Of a stretch of DNA of 39,552 nucleotides, positions 8,134 to 18,800 are shown piece by piece. Every line of letters starts with the position of its first letter. The stretch's first letter is position 1. Source of the DNA: Opitutaceae bacterium (GTDB taxonomy: Bacteria; Verrucomicrobiota; Verrucomicrobiia; Opitutales; Opitutaceae); the NCBI GenBank assembly GCA_026125215.1, contig JAHCLN010000015.1:1-39552 (forward strand), read 5' to 3'. Both the position numbers and the translations under genes were made by a program. The notes below the pieces were generated by a model. That model worked only from the letters and a program-made list of their open reading frames with translations. It ran no database searches and had not been told where the DNA came from.

Positions 8134-8433
8134 TCCGGACTCACGCAATCCGATGTAGGTCAGCGCGCTTGCACGCCCCCGGGAAAGCAGCCCACGGGCG
8201 GGATGCCCGTGTCACCGCGATCACCCGGCCGGCCCCCCGAAGGCGAAATGTCCGGGCTGATCACGAGGATCTTGCCGGCACCGTTCGCTCTGCCGGTGAC
8301 AATCACGTGTCATATCCGTCGGCGATTGTTACTTTCGCCCTATGGTCGCTGCCCCGCGCGTGGCATAAAGTCCGCTATGACGTGGTAGGCATTCGCCAAC
8401 CACGCCGGATCGCCAACCTATCCGCCACTACCC
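8134..8433. other. 300-bp intergenic region with a short hairpin
   Basis: This is the leader of the TonB-dependent receptor gene and the 3' flank of the pilus operon. A 7-bp stem, CACGGGC at 8193-8199 and GCCCGTG at 8205-8211 with loop GGGAT, is the only clear structure. It lacks a following T run, so it is not a convincing intrinsic terminator. No open frame with coding character and no confident -35/-10 pair was found. Confidence 0.5.
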
Positions 8434-11355
8434 ATGACACCAAGCCTGCAACGGCTGCTGCTTCTCGCAGCCCTGCTGGGCGGCGCCACCCTCGCGTCAG
8501 CCCAACCCGCGCCCGCCCCGGCGCCCAAGCCCACGGAGGCGGAGACCAAGTCCGCCGACGAAACTGAAGACACCGATGGCGACGGCACCATCAGGGCCAT
8601 CCGCCTTGAGGCCGTCGAGATCACCGGCTCGCGCATCCGCCGCCTCGAAGTCGAGGGGCCATCGCCGGTCAGCACCTACGATCGCGATTTCATCCGGGCC
8701 ACCGGCGCGCTCACGCTGGCGGACTTCATGAATTACCTGCCGCAAAACTACACCGGCATCGGCGCCGGCCGCGGCAGCGCGCCCAATGAACTCAACCCCG
8801 AGTTCGGTCAGCGCACGGAAACAACACTGCCGGCTTTCAACTTCGTGATGGGCTCCTCCGCCGCGGCTCCCGGCCAAACCGGCGTCTCCGGCGTGAGCCT
8901 CCGCGGCCTGGGCTCCGGTTCCACCCTCGTGCTGGTGGACGGCCGCCGCGCCGCCCAGTCGGGCGCCGGCAACCGCTCAACCGACTCGCGCCAGGGTTTC
9001 GTGGACCTGAACACCATTCCGCTCGGCATGGTGGACCGCATTGAGGTCGTGACCGACGGTGCCTCCGCCATTTACGGCGCCGACGCCGTCGCCGGCGTGA
9101 TCAACGTCATCCTCAAGAAGGATTGGACCGGCCACGAGCTGACCGGCACCTTCAAGGGCTCCGAACACGGCGGCGGGCGCGAGCGCTCGCTCACCCTCAC
9201 CAGCGGTTTTGCCGACGGCAAGCTGCGCGGCACCGTCTCGCTCAGCTACTACGACCGCGCCCCTCTGAAGGCCTCCCAGCGTTCGTTCTCCAAGAACCAG
9301 GACCACCGGAACATCGTCGCCGGCACCAACACCGACGGCACGCCGATCTACGGCCGCGACCTGCGCCTGAACTGGGGTTACCCGGCCGTTGTGCAGGCCC
9401 AGCCCGCCGTGCCCGGCGACTTTGTTGCCCTGCCCGGTATCCGCGTCGTGCTGGTGCCGGAGGGTGCCACGGCCACGCCCGGGATCTCGGGTTTTATCCC
9501 GGTGACCACACCGGTGCCGCCAAACACCAACGTCTTCGCGACCGGCCAGCGGCGCGCCAACACGGCGGAATTCCTCGACATCATCCCCGCCTCCGAGCGG
9601 GAGGGTATCGCCGGCAACTTCACCTACGAGATTTCCCCGACGTTGGATTTGTATGGCAAGTTTGGTTACAACGAGACCTTCGGTTTCTACAACAGCCAGC
9701 CCGCGGTCTCCTCGGCCTCCGCCACCTCCGGCTTCGGCAACTTCTCGACGCTTGTGCCGGCCGCGCTGAATCCGTTCAACCAGAACGTCATCGTCGGCAT
9801 GGTCCACTATGAGTTCGGCTCAATCTGGCAAAAGACCACCACCCGCGCCTACGACGGCCTGATCGGTCTGCGCGGCCAGGTCGGCGAGACCTGGTTCTGG
9901 GACAGCGGCTACGGCGTTCAGCGCAACCGCGTGGGCCAGATCACCCGCAATTTCAACGGGGCGCGCATCAGCGCCGCCCTCTCCAGTGGTGCCCTCAATC
10001 CCTTCATCGATGCCCGCGCCACCGGCCCCATCCATGCCGCGGTCTATGAAACCATGGCCCTCTACCCCTACCGCAATGCCTCCAGCGAACTCGTGACCTG
10101 GGATTTCCAAGCCAGCGGCCACTTGTTTGAATTCTGGGGCGGGCCGGTGCAGCTGGCCTTCGGCGGCGTTTACAACCGGGCAGAAAACTCGGAGGTGGCG
10201 GTCAACTACTCCACCGCCGTCACCCCGGTGTCCAGCGCCTCGTTCGCCGAGGGCGTGCAGCATTCCCGCGCGGCCTTTGCCGAACTCTCCGTGCCCTTTG
10301 TCGGCAAGCCCAACGCCATGCCGGGTGTCCGCCGGCTGGAGCTCCAGCTCGCCGGCCGCTACGAGGACTACAACCGCGCGGGCGACTCCACGGTGCCGAA
10401 GATCGGCTTCACGTGGGTGCCCGTCGATTCAATCCTCCTCCGCGGCAGCTTCTCCGAGGGCTTCCGGGCGCCCGCACTGACCGAGTATCAGGTGGCCAAT
10501 ACCGTCTCGACCGGCACTGTGCAGGACCCGCGCCGCACGCCGCCCGCCACCACGGGGGTCACGCTGACCCGCGGAGCCAACGGCAACATCAAGCCTGAGA
10601 CCTCGCAGAACGAGTTCTACGGCATCATCATCGAGCCGCCGGTGGCCAAGGGCCTGAGCTTCGGCGTGGACTACTACCGCACGACGCAGGAGAACGTCAT
10701 CCAGACGCTCTCGGCCCAGACCATCATCAACAACGAGAATCTGTTCGCCAGCCGCATCACCCGCGCGACCCCGGATGCCACCGACACCTCGCTGAGCCAG
10801 CCGGGCCGTATCACCGCCGTGGACATCACCTTTGTGAATTTCGGCAAGGTGGAGAACGAGAGCCTCGACTTCCTCGTGAACTACGACCTGCCCTGGCAGG
10901 ATCTCGGCCGCTGGCGTATGGTGGTCTCCGCCACCAAGACGCTGAAGTCCACCCGCGAGCTTGCCCCCGGCCTGCCGCCGGTGATCGACGAAGGCGACAC
11001 CTTCGCGCCGCCGGAATGGCGCTACAACGCATCGGTGTTCTGGAGCAAGGGACCGTGGAACGCCTCGCTGTTCTACACCTACATTGACAGCTTTGCCACG
11101 AACCTCGCCGGCAACTCGCTCGCCTCCACCTATCCCGTGCCCTCGGCCTCGAAGCTCGATGTGCGCGCCGGCTACGAGTTCAAGAACGGCGTGTGGCGCG
11201 GCTACGCCAAGGGCTTCCGCATTATCGGCGGCATCGGCAACGTCTTCGACAAGGAGCCGCCGTTCTCCGACACGGTCTTCGGCTACAATGGCGGTCTGCA
11301 CGGCTCGTTCGCCCTCGGGCGCAGCTACGAACTGTCCTTTGTGCTGCCCTTCTGA
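8434..11355 (+). CDS. TonB-dependent outer-membrane receptor
   Basis: This 973-residue protein has a signal peptide (about residues 1-23, cleavage near ASAQ) and a low-complexity linker rich in Ala, Pro and Glu. A plug domain spans about residues 60-230, containing LEAVEITGSRIRR and, from residue 190, the conserved VDLNTIPLGMVDRIEV followed by DGASAIYGADAVAGVINVI. A 22-strand-type barrel fills the rest, with the family SEGFRAPALTEYQ segment and a terminal aromatic (VLPF), the usual outer-membrane insertion signal. Such receptors import large or scarce ligands using TonB energy. The ligand cannot be inferred: there is no adjacent SusD, iron-uptake or vitamin gene. The gene is monocistronic, with a strong terminator 24 bp after its stop. 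Confidence 0.93.
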   Translation: MTPSLQRLLLLAALLGGATLASAQPAPAPAPKPTEAETKSADETEDTDGDGTIRAIRLEAVEITGSRIRRLEVEGPSPVSTYDRDFIRATGALTLADFMNYLPQNYTGIGAGRGSAPNELNPEFGQRTETTLPAFNFVMGSSAAAPGQTGVSGVSLRGLGSGSTLVLVDGRRAAQSGAGNRSTDSRQGFVDLNTIPLGMVDRIEVVTDGASAIYGADAVAGVINVILKKDWTGHELTGTFKGSEHGGGRERSLTLTSGFADGKLRGTVSLSYYDRAPLKASQRSFSKNQDHRNIVAGTNTDGTPIYGRDLRLNWGYPAVVQAQPAVPGDFVALPGIRVVLVPEGATATPGISGFIPVTTPVPPNTNVFATGQRRANTAEFLDIIPASEREGIAGNFTYEISPTLDLYGKFGYNETFGFYNSQPAVSSASATSGFGNFSTLVPAALNPFNQNVIVGMVHYEFGSIWQKTTTRAYDGLIGLRGQVGETWFWDSGYGVQRNRVGQITRNFNGARISAALSSGALNPFIDARATGPIHAAVYETMALYPYRNASSELVTWDFQASGHLFEFWGGPVQLAFGGVYNRAENSEVAVNYSTAVTPVSSASFAEGVQHSRAAFAELSVPFVGKPNAMPGVRRLELQLAGRYEDYNRAGDSTVPKIGFTWVPVDSILLRGSFSEGFRAPALTEYQVANTVSTGTVQDPRRTPPATTGVTLTRGANGNIKPETSQNEFYGIIIEPPVAKGLSFGVDYYRTTQENVIQTLSAQTIINNENLFASRITRATPDATDTSLSQPGRITAVDITFVNFGKVENESLDFLVNYDLPWQDLGRWRMVVSATKTLKSTRELAPGLPPVIDEGDTFAPPEWRYNASVFWSKGPWNASLFYTYIDSFATNLAGNSLASTYPVPSASKLDVRAGYEFKNGVWRGYAKGFRIIGGIGNVFDKEPPFSDTVFGYNGGLHGSFALGRSYELSFVLPF

Positions 11356-11378
11356 CCCTGTTTGGTGTGTGTTGAATC

Positions 11379-11411
11379 AAGGCGCCCGGGCTCCGGCCCC
11401 GGCGCCTTTTT
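11379..11411 (+). terminator. Rho-independent terminator of the TonB receptor gene
   Basis: The arms AAGGCGCC (11379-11386) and GGCGCCTT (from 11401) pair, with further GGG/CCC pairs inside the stem, and five T residues end the hairpin. This is the most convincing + strand intrinsic terminator in the window. Confidence 0.88.
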
Positions 11412-11479
11412 CATCCCCCGCGATTAGTCCTTTCGACCCATAGCCCGACCCCCGCCGCTCCGCTACACTGCCCCGACGC

Positions 11480-12427
11480 ATGCCCGCGACCCTTCATCGC
11501 CCCCGGCCTCCCGTGCTCTCCCTGATCGGCAACACCCCACTGGTGCCGCTCCACTTTGCCGCGGAAAACCGCACGCTCTACGCCAAGGCCGAGTTCCTCA
11601 ATCCCAGCGGTTCCATCAAGGACCGGCTCGCCCTCTGCGTCATCGAGGACGCCGAGCAGCGCGGCCTCCTGCATGCCGGTTCGGTCATCCTCGAATGCAC
11701 CAGCGGCAACACCGGCATCTCCCTCGCGATGGTCGGCGCCGCCAAGGGCTACAAGGTGAAGATCCTCATGAGCGACAGCGCGAGCGTCGAACGGCGCTAC
11801 CTCATCGAGCAATTCGGCGGCGAGGTGCAGCTCTTCAAGGCCACCCAGGGCTACGGCACCGGCATCCAGCTTTCCCTCGAGATGGCCGCCAAGGACGCCC
11901 GCTACTTCCTGCCCCGCCAGTTTGAGAACCAGATCAACGCCCAGGACCACGAGGAACACACCGGCCGCGAGATCCTCTCGCAAATGCACGGGCTGGTGGA
12001 CGCCTTCGTCGCGGGCTATGGCACCGGCGGCACCCTCACCGGCTGCGGCCGCGCCATCCGCGCCGCCAATCCCGCCGCCAAGATCTACGCCATGGAGCCC
12101 GCCGAGGCCGCCATGCTCTCCGGCGAGATGCCGTGCTGCCACTTCATCGAGGGCGTCGCCGGCGGCTATGTGCCGCCGCTCCTGCGCTCCGCACACATCG
12201 ACGCCCCCGTCAAGGTCACCAGCGCCGACGCGCTCGCCATGACCCGCCGGCTCAACCGCGAATTCGGTCTGCTCGTCGGCACCTCCAGTGGCGCGAATGT
12301 CGCCGCCGCCCTCCGCGTGGCGGGCGACCTCGGACCCGAGTCACGCGTCGTCACCATCCTCTGTGACCGCGCCGAGCGCTACTATTCCACCCGGCTTTTT
12401 GCCCGGGATACCCCCGCCGGGGAATAA
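11480..12427 (+). CDS. cysK: Cysteine synthase (O-acetylserine sulfhydrylase)
   Basis: This 315-residue PLP enzyme of the beta family makes cysteine from O-acetylserine and sulfide. The PLP lysine is Lys47 in PSGSIKDR, the substrate-binding loop is TSGNTG at 74-79, and the cofactor-phosphate loop is GTGGT (after VAGY). The C-terminal GTSSGAN stretch completes the active site. The length matches CysK/CysM. The N-terminal VLSLIGNTPLVPL is typical. The gene follows the TonB-receptor terminator and lies 46 bp before the DsbD-like gene. Cystathionine beta-synthase of the short bacterial type is a possible alternative from sequence reading. Confidence 0.92.
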   Translation: MPATLHRPRPPVLSLIGNTPLVPLHFAAENRTLYAKAEFLNPSGSIKDRLALCVIEDAEQRGLLHAGSVILECTSGNTGISLAMVGAAKGYKVKILMSDSASVERRYLIEQFGGEVQLFKATQGYGTGIQLSLEMAAKDARYFLPRQFENQINAQDHEEHTGREILSQMHGLVDAFVAGYGTGGTLTGCGRAIRAANPAAKIYAMEPAEAAMLSGEMPCCHFIEGVAGGYVPPLLRSAHIDAPVKVTSADALAMTRRLNREFGLLVGTSSGANVAAALRVAGDLGPESRVVTILCDRAERYYSTRLFARDTPAGE

Positions 12428-12473
12428 CCGGCCCGGTTTGCACCTCCGCCAGAGTGCGTTCACCTTAACCACC

Positions 12474-14591
12474 ATGTTTGCCCGCCTGTCCGTCCTCTGC
12501 GCCCTCGCGCTCACCTTCCTCCTGCCGGCTGCCGCCACGGCGCAGGTTCGCGCCACGCTCGTGGCCGAAGTCGCCTCCATCCAGCCCGGCCAGCCGTTCA
12601 ACGCGGCGCTCCGCCTCCAGCACGAGGGCCACTGGCACACCTATTGGATCAACCCCGGCACCGGTCTGGCCACCACCCTTACCTGGACGCTGCCCGCGGG
12701 CTTCACGGCCTCCGACATCCGCTGGCCCGTGCCCACCGCCCTGCGCGACCGCGGCGGCAACGTCATCGGCAACGGCTACGAAGGCGACATCCTGCTGCCC
12801 GTGACCATCACGCCCCCGGCCGATCTCGCGCCGGGCACAAATGTCACCCTGAAAGTCTATGCCGAGTGGCTGATGTGCGAGGACACCTGCATCCCGGGCG
12901 ACGCCAACCTGCAGCTCACCCTGCCGGTCGCCGCCGGTCCGGCCGCGCCGCATCCCACCTTTGGCGAACGCGTCACCGCCGCCGTAGCCCGGCTGCCGAG
13001 ACCCGATCCCGCCTGGCAGGTCACCGCCACCAAGGCCGGCGGCGTAATCACCCTCGCGGTGAAAGCCGCACAGGCCTCGGACCATGTCCCGCAGGATCTG
13101 CATTTCTTTGCCGACGACAACCTCGTCGGCTACGACCTGCCCCAAACCGTCAGTCCCGACGGACAGGGTGGATTCGTGCTGACCCTGAGGATTGCCGCCG
13201 ATGCCGATGCCAACGCCACCGAGCTACACGGCGTGCTCGCCGCCAAAAACGGCTGGCGGGCCGACGGCTCGCTTCCCGCTCTCCGGGTAGAAGTGCCTTT
13301 CGAGGCCGATGAAATGGCGGCCACCGCCGCGGAAACCGTCACCTCGGACGGCGTGGCCGGCACTGCCGCCACCGGCTTGGTCGGCACGCTCGCCCTCGCC
13401 TTCATCGGCGGGCTCATCCTCAACCTCATGCCCTGCGTGTTTCCCGTGCTCGGCATCAAGATCCTCGGCTTCGTCAACCAGGCCGGCAGCGACCGGCGCA
13501 AGGTCGTGATGCACGGGCTCACCTTCACCTTGGGCGTGCTGCTTTCCTTCTGGGTGCTGGCCGGCGCGCTCGCCATCCTCAGGGCCGGCGGCGATCAGCT
13601 CGGCTGGGGTTTCCAACTGCAGTCGGCGGGTTTCGTTTTCGCCCTCACCGTCTTGCTGCTGGTCTTCGCCCTCAACATGAGCGGCGTGTTTGAGTTCGGC
13701 CTCGGCGCCACCGGCGTCGGCGCCGGGTTGCAGATGAAAGACGGCTACGCCGGCTCGTTCTTCACCGGCGTGCTGGCCACGGTGGTGGCGACCCCTTGCT
13801 CCGCGCCGTTTCTCGCGCCGGCCCTCGGCGCGGCTCTCGCGCTGCCGACGACGGAATCCTTCGTCATCTTCACGGCCATCGCCCTCGGGCTCTCCGCGCC
13901 CTACCTGCTGCTCTCGCTCTTCCCCGCGGCCATCAAGGTGCTGCCCCGGCCGGGTGCGTGGATGGAAACCTTCAAGCAGTTCATGGCCTTCCCGCTCTAC
14001 GCCACCGTGGGCTACCTCGTGTGGGTGCTCGCCGGCCAGGTGAGCGAGCCCGCCTTCCTCATCACGCTCTTCAGCCTCGTGCTGATCGCGCTGGCCGCCT
14101 GGTTCTACGGCCGCTGGAACGCCCCCGGCGCCTCCGCCGGCCGGGCCCGTTTCGGCCTCGCCTCCGGCACCGCCCTGCTGGCCGCCGGCCTCTGGCTGGG
14201 CTGGCCCGCCGCTCCGGCGCAGGCCGCGGCCGAGGGCGAAACCGGTTACACCCTCACTTGGGAAGACTGGAGCCCCGCCGCCGTGGAAAAATATCGGGCC
14301 GAGGGCCGGACCATCTACGTCGATTTCACCGCCCGCTGGTGCTTCACCTGCCAGACCAACAAGGCCGCCGTCTTCGGCTCGGCCGAGGTCCTCCGGTATT
14401 TTGCGGAGCACAACATCGTCGCCCTGAAGGCCGACTGGACGAACAAGGATCCCCGCATCACCACCGAGCTGGCGAAATACCAGCGCAGCGCGATCCCGTT
14501 CAACCTTATCTGGCTGCCCGGCCGCACCGAGCCCGTGATCCTGCCCGAGCTGCTGACCCCCGGCATCGTGCTCGATGCCCTGAAAGGCTGA
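12474..14591 (+). CDS. DsbD/ScsB-like thiol:disulfide electron transporter
   Basis: This 705-residue membrane protein carries reducing power across the inner membrane to periplasmic thiols. A signal peptide (ending AAATAQ) is followed by an N-terminal periplasmic domain with Cys135 and Cys139 (MCEDTCIPGDA), the ScsB-type pattern. Eight or so membrane helices follow, with Cys321 in MPCVFPVLG and Cys442 in ATPCSAPFLAP, the transmembrane redox pair. The last domain is a thioredoxin fold with Cys623 and Cys626 (RWCFTCQTN). All three redox pairs are present, so the protein looks functional. The start is the ATG at 12474, just before the signal peptide; the open frame extends further upstream over cysK. 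Its likely clients include the multi-thioredoxin protein encoded at 15855-18905. Confidence 0.9.
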   Translation: MFARLSVLCALALTFLLPAAATAQVRATLVAEVASIQPGQPFNAALRLQHEGHWHTYWINPGTGLATTLTWTLPAGFTASDIRWPVPTALRDRGGNVIGNGYEGDILLPVTITPPADLAPGTNVTLKVYAEWLMCEDTCIPGDANLQLTLPVAAGPAAPHPTFGERVTAAVARLPRPDPAWQVTATKAGGVITLAVKAAQASDHVPQDLHFFADDNLVGYDLPQTVSPDGQGGFVLTLRIAADADANATELHGVLAAKNGWRADGSLPALRVEVPFEADEMAATAAETVTSDGVAGTAATGLVGTLALAFIGGLILNLMPCVFPVLGIKILGFVNQAGSDRRKVVMHGLTFTLGVLLSFWVLAGALAILRAGGDQLGWGFQLQSAGFVFALTVLLLVFALNMSGVFEFGLGATGVGAGLQMKDGYAGSFFTGVLATVVATPCSAPFLAPALGAALALPTTESFVIFTAIALGLSAPYLLLSLFPAAIKVLPRPGAWMETFKQFMAFPLYATVGYLVWVLAGQVSEPAFLITLFSLVLIALAAWFYGRWNAPGASAGRARFGLASGTALLAAGLWLGWPAAPAQAAAEGETGYTLTWEDWSPAAVEKYRAEGRTIYVDFTARWCFTCQTNKAAVFGSAEVLRYFAEHNIVALKADWTNKDPRITTELAKYQRSAIPFNLIWLPGRTEPVILPELLTPGIVLDALKG

Positions 14592-14623
14592 GTCTCCCGC
14601 CCCGCTTTACTCCCGCGCTCGCT

Positions 14624-15817
14624 TCACCGCAGCAGGGAAATCAGCTTCGCCCGGCTCGTGATGCCGAGTTTGGCGAAGATGGACTGCAGCTGGTTCTTGA
14701 TCGTGCCGACGCTCTTGTGCAGCCGCGTGGCGATTTCCTCGTTGCCGAGCCCGTCGCGCACCAGCAGCGCCACCTCGCGCTCGCGCGGCGTGAGCTTGGC
14801 CAGCACGGTGAACTGCCGTTGCTCCGCGCCGGCGCTGGGTGCGTTGAGCACGGCGCGGTTGATCAGCTGAGCAAAGAGGTAGGGCCGCGTGAGCAGCGGA
14901 TCGTCGAGGGTCACCAGGCTCAGGTCAGCCTGGAGCGAGGGCTGCTCGGGATGCACGAGGCTGCGGCGCAGCTGGCTGAGCCCCGTCGTCGGGGCCAGGG
15001 CCTGCGCATAGTGTTCGCCCAGCAGGGTCTCGTAGGCCTCGAGAAAGGCCGCGGGCACGGCGAAAACCGCCCGGCTGTTCATGCGGTGCGCGGCCTCGGG
15101 GCCGAGGTTCCACATGGCGCAGGCATCGAAGGCCTCGGGATTGGCGAAGACCACCTCGCGCTTGGCGTTCACGAGGAGCACGCCCTGCGGCAGGAGGTTG
15201 ATGAACTGCTGCAGCGTGCTCCGGCAGACACGCTCCTCCTCCTGCTTCTCGATGCGGCGGAGGGTGCGGTCGAAGATCGGGTGCAGGTCGAGCAGGAGGT
15301 TGAACTCACTGCGCGTGAAGGCCGGCTGCGTAAAGGCCCGGCGCAGCACCATGATGTTCTTGCGCTCGCCCTTTTCCCAGGTCGTGAGACCGAGGAGCTT
15401 GTCGAAGCCCTCGGCCTTGAGGACGTGCCGGTAGAAATCGCTGCGTTTCCGTTTGCCCGGCTCGGCCGGCAGCATGTCCGCCAGGTTGTAGAGCTTGATG
15501 CCGGGGTGGTCGTTCAGATACGCGTGCGTCGGCGTGAGCTTGGCCCGCGCCCGCCACCACTCGGCCGCGCGTTGCGAGGGCTGCGAATGCAGCGTGAGCG
15601 CACCCGGCACCTTCTCCTTGGCGTCGAGAAACAGGGTGGCCGAATGCTGGTCGGGGAAGGCCGCCTGCAGAAAGGCCCGCAGCGCCGCCCAGAACGCCGT
15701 GACATTCGGCGCCGTCTCCAGGTCCACCAACGGGCGGTGGAGCAACGGATCGTTGATCTGCAACGACCGGTCGGAGACCTGGATATTGGCGGCGGACTTG
15801 GACACGGTGGGCAACAA
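14624..15817 (-). CDS. LuxR-family transcriptional regulator with a PAS-like sensor region
   Basis: This protein of about 397 residues has a C-terminal LuxR/GerE helix-turn-helix: LTPREREVALLVRDGLGNEE, then IATRLHKSVGTIKNQLQSIF. The central part (FINLLPQGVLLVNAKREVVF, then ANPEAF) looks like a PAS fold, and the N-terminal 200 residues are a sensor region without a recognised name. No phospho-acceptor receiver is seen. The start is TTG at 15817 (TTG at 15814 or GTG at 15805 are alternatives); AGGAAA lies about nine bases upstream of the TTG. The gene lies 37 bp downstream of the multi-thioredoxin gene on the same strand, so the two are probably co-transcribed. It converges on the DsbD-like gene. 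Confidence 0.82.
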   Translation of the reverse strand: MLPTVSKSAANIQVSDRSLQINDPLLHRPLVDLETAPNVTAFWAALRAFLQAAFPDQHSATLFLDAKEKVPGALTLHSQPSQRAAEWWRARAKLTPTHAYLNDHPGIKLYNLADMLPAEPGKRKRSDFYRHVLKAEGFDKLLGLTTWEKGERKNIMVLRRAFTQPAFTRSEFNLLLDLHPIFDRTLRRIEKQEEERVCRSTLQQFINLLPQGVLLVNAKREVVFANPEAFDACAMWNLGPEAAHRMNSRAVFAVPAAFLEAYETLLGEHYAQALAPTTGLSQLRRSLVHPEQPSLQADLSLVTLDDPLLTRPYLFAQLINRAVLNAPSAGAEQRQFTVLAKLTPREREVALLVRDGLGNEEIATRLHKSVGTIKNQLQSIFAKLGITSRAKLISLLR

Positions 15818-15854
15818 TGCAGGTTTCCTGCCGGATTGGCCAGCCCCTATCGGT

Positions 15855-18800
15855 TCAGTTTTTCGGGGCGGCCAGACGCAGGCTGGGCGCCGGGGCCTCG
15901 CCGCTCAGCGCCTTCCGGCGCGCCAGATCGGCCGCCGCCTTCTCCACGATGGCGGGGTCCACCTTGACGCCGGCCTTGGCCAACGCGGCGTCGAGGATGA
16001 CCTCACCTTTCATGTAGCCGATCACGATGTCGGCGATGCGGCCCTCGCGGTCGATGACGAACTGCGTGGGAATGCCGCTCACGCCGTAAAGCGCCAGCGA
16101 GGCGCGCTCAGGCTTCCGTTCCGCAGCGTCGTGCGAAAAGTGAATGTCGGGATATTTTTCCTGGTTGGCCTTCACCCAGCGCTCAAAGGCGGCGCGGGTA
16201 TCGCTGGTGGCGGAACCGAGCACGACCACGCCCTGGTCCTTGTATTGCGCGGCGACTTCCTGCGTGTGCGGGAACGCCGCGATGCACGGGCCGCACCAGG
16301 TCGCCCAGAAATCGAGGATGACCACCCGGCCGCGGTAGTCGGACAACTTCACATCCTTGCCGGCCAGATCCTGCGTGGTGAAGTCCGGCGCCATCGCGCC
16401 GATCTTGATCATTTCCCTGCGCGCCTCGGGCTCGGGCGGCTTGGTCTCCTCAACCGTGAACACCCGGGCCGGCGTATCCTCGGACGACAGCTTGACACCG
16501 GCGCGGAGCAGGAGGTTGCCGAGCGACTCGGCCGTGCCGGGGCCTGCGCCGACAAAGAAGCCGACGAAGCGACCCTGTGCATCCATGACGTAATTGTGCG
16601 GCAGGGGCGCCATCGCACCGCCCGTGAACAAAATCGGCGCCGCTTTGCCAAAATGGGCGCTGGAGGCCTGGCGAAAGGCAGCAACCTCCTCGTTGGTCAT
16701 CTCGTCCATCGGCTTGTCCGCACGGGGCGGAGCGCCGGCCGGAGCGGCCAGCAGCGGGAAGCTGATCTTGCCCGCCAACGCCGCGCGCACTTCGGCCACC
16801 TGCTCAAGCGAAGCGTAGGCCGCCAAGGCGATGAACTGCACGTTTTGGCCGGCATAGCTGCGCGACCACGCTTCCTGGAAGTTCACCCAGTCATCCGGTG
16901 GCGTGCCTGCGCCTCCCCAGACGCTCAATACCGTGGTCTTGCCGCGCGTCAGCTCGGCCAAGCTCACCTCGGCACCGGTGGCATCGGTCAGGGCCAAGTC
17001 GGGCACCGCCTCGCCGGCCTTCAGCTTGCCGTAAGTCACCGTAAACCGCGGCTTGGGATTGATCTTTTCCTCTTCCGCCGCGGCCGCGCGGGCCTTGGCC
17101 GCCTCGGCGGCCCTCGCCAATTGTTCGCGGCCCTTCGCCACAATGGCTTCTTCCACCTTCACACCAAGACCGGCCAGCGCCGCTTCGGTGCGGGCATCTT
17201 CCTTGCCGCCGTTGCCGACAATGACCTCGGCAATCTTGCCGTCGCGGCCGATGACAAACTGCGTGGGAATACCCGTGACGCCGTAGAGTTTGGCCGAGGC
17301 GCGCTCCTCAAAGGTCGCGCTGCCCCGTTCGTTGGGATCGAAGGTCCAGACCATGTCCGGATACTTCGGCTGGTTGCGCGGGATCCACTCCTTGAACTTG
17401 GCAATGGTGTCGCTGGTGCCGGAAGCGAGGACAACGACGTCCTGATCCTTGTATTTCGCGGCCAGCGCCTGCGTGTGCGGGAACGAGGCGATGCACGGCC
17501 CGCACCAGGTCGCCCAAAAATCGAGGATGACGATCTTGTCCTTGAAATCCGACAGCCGCACCTCGTTGCCGTCCACGTCGTGCATCACGAAATCCGGGGC
17601 GACATCACCCGCCGCGAGCGTGCGGGGACGGTCTGCCGGCGGCACGGCAGGAGCAGGTCGGGAATCCTGAGCCGGGCGGGCGGCGGCCAATTCCTTGAGC
17701 GTCTCCAGGACGGCGGCCTGATCCGCCGCGGTCAGCTTGACGCCCGCACGATCCAGCGACTGACGCACCCAGGTGCCGACCTTGGGGCCCATGCCGATGA
17801 TGCCGCCGCGGAAACGACCGTCGGCCCCAACGACCACGTAGGCGGGGAACATGCCGACACCGAAATTCATATGGGCGGAAGACTCCATGAACGCCTTGCC
17901 GGCGGAGTCCCACGCAACCGTGTAACCCAGCGCCGCGGCCGAGGTCTTGGCCCAGGTGTCGAAATCCGCCCGCTCGGTGGCGATGTTGATCGCCCAGACC
18001 TCAAGGCCCTGGGCCTTGTAGGCGGCGTGCAACGCGGCCACGTCATCGGCCGGGGCACGGGCGCCGGTCCAGTAGGCGATGAGGACGGGCTTGCCCTTGA
18101 AACCGGACAGCTTGATTTCCCGGCCATCGGCGCCGACGGCACTGAAGTCGGCGACTTCGTCGCCAAAACTGACGGAGCCCAGTTGCGCGGTCGGGATGCG
18201 CATCGCGCCGGCGGGCGCCATGCCGCCGCCCATCAGCGGCGCCGAGCCGGCGGGCATGGCCATGGTTTTCTTCACCGCCGGGATGGACTTGGGCGCATCC
18301 GTGCGCTCGGGGGGAAGATGGGAAGTATCGATCGGCAGGCCGCCCTTGGCCAGCAGGCGGGTAAGGCTGGGATTTTCGTTGGGACCGCCGCCGGCGGTCA
18401 TGCCGACGAGCTTGCCGTCGCGATCAATCAGGAAAAGCGTGGGAAATCCGCCGACCCCGTAGTGCGTGTTGAAAACCGAGCTTTTCCAGTCGCGGCCGGC
18501 CGGATCGTGGGCGGTGAGAAACTTGTATTTGTCGCGGTTGCGGCCCACCCAGCCGTCGTAGTTGGCCCGGGTATCGGAGGCGCAAACCGCCAGAACCACC
18601 AGACCGTCGCCGGCGAACTTCTCGGCCAGGCCGCTTTGGTGCGGCATGGAAGCGATACAGGGCCCGCACCAGGTCGCCCAGATGTCCAACAGGACCATTT
18701 TGCCACGGAAGTCCGATAGCTTCACCTCTTCGCCATCGGGGCCGATCACGGTGAAGTCCGGCGCAACGTCGCCCGCCTGCAACCGGACCCTGGCTTGGCC

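Noticed and set aside
8193-8211. Hairpin as the terminator of the pilus operon
   Set aside because: No T run follows on either strand and the stem is only seven base pairs.
15495-18719. 1,074-codon open frame antisense to the multi-thioredoxin gene
   Set aside because: High GC keeps antisense frames open; the translation is low-complexity His/Gly/Arg without domains, while the minus strand encodes clear thioredoxin modules.
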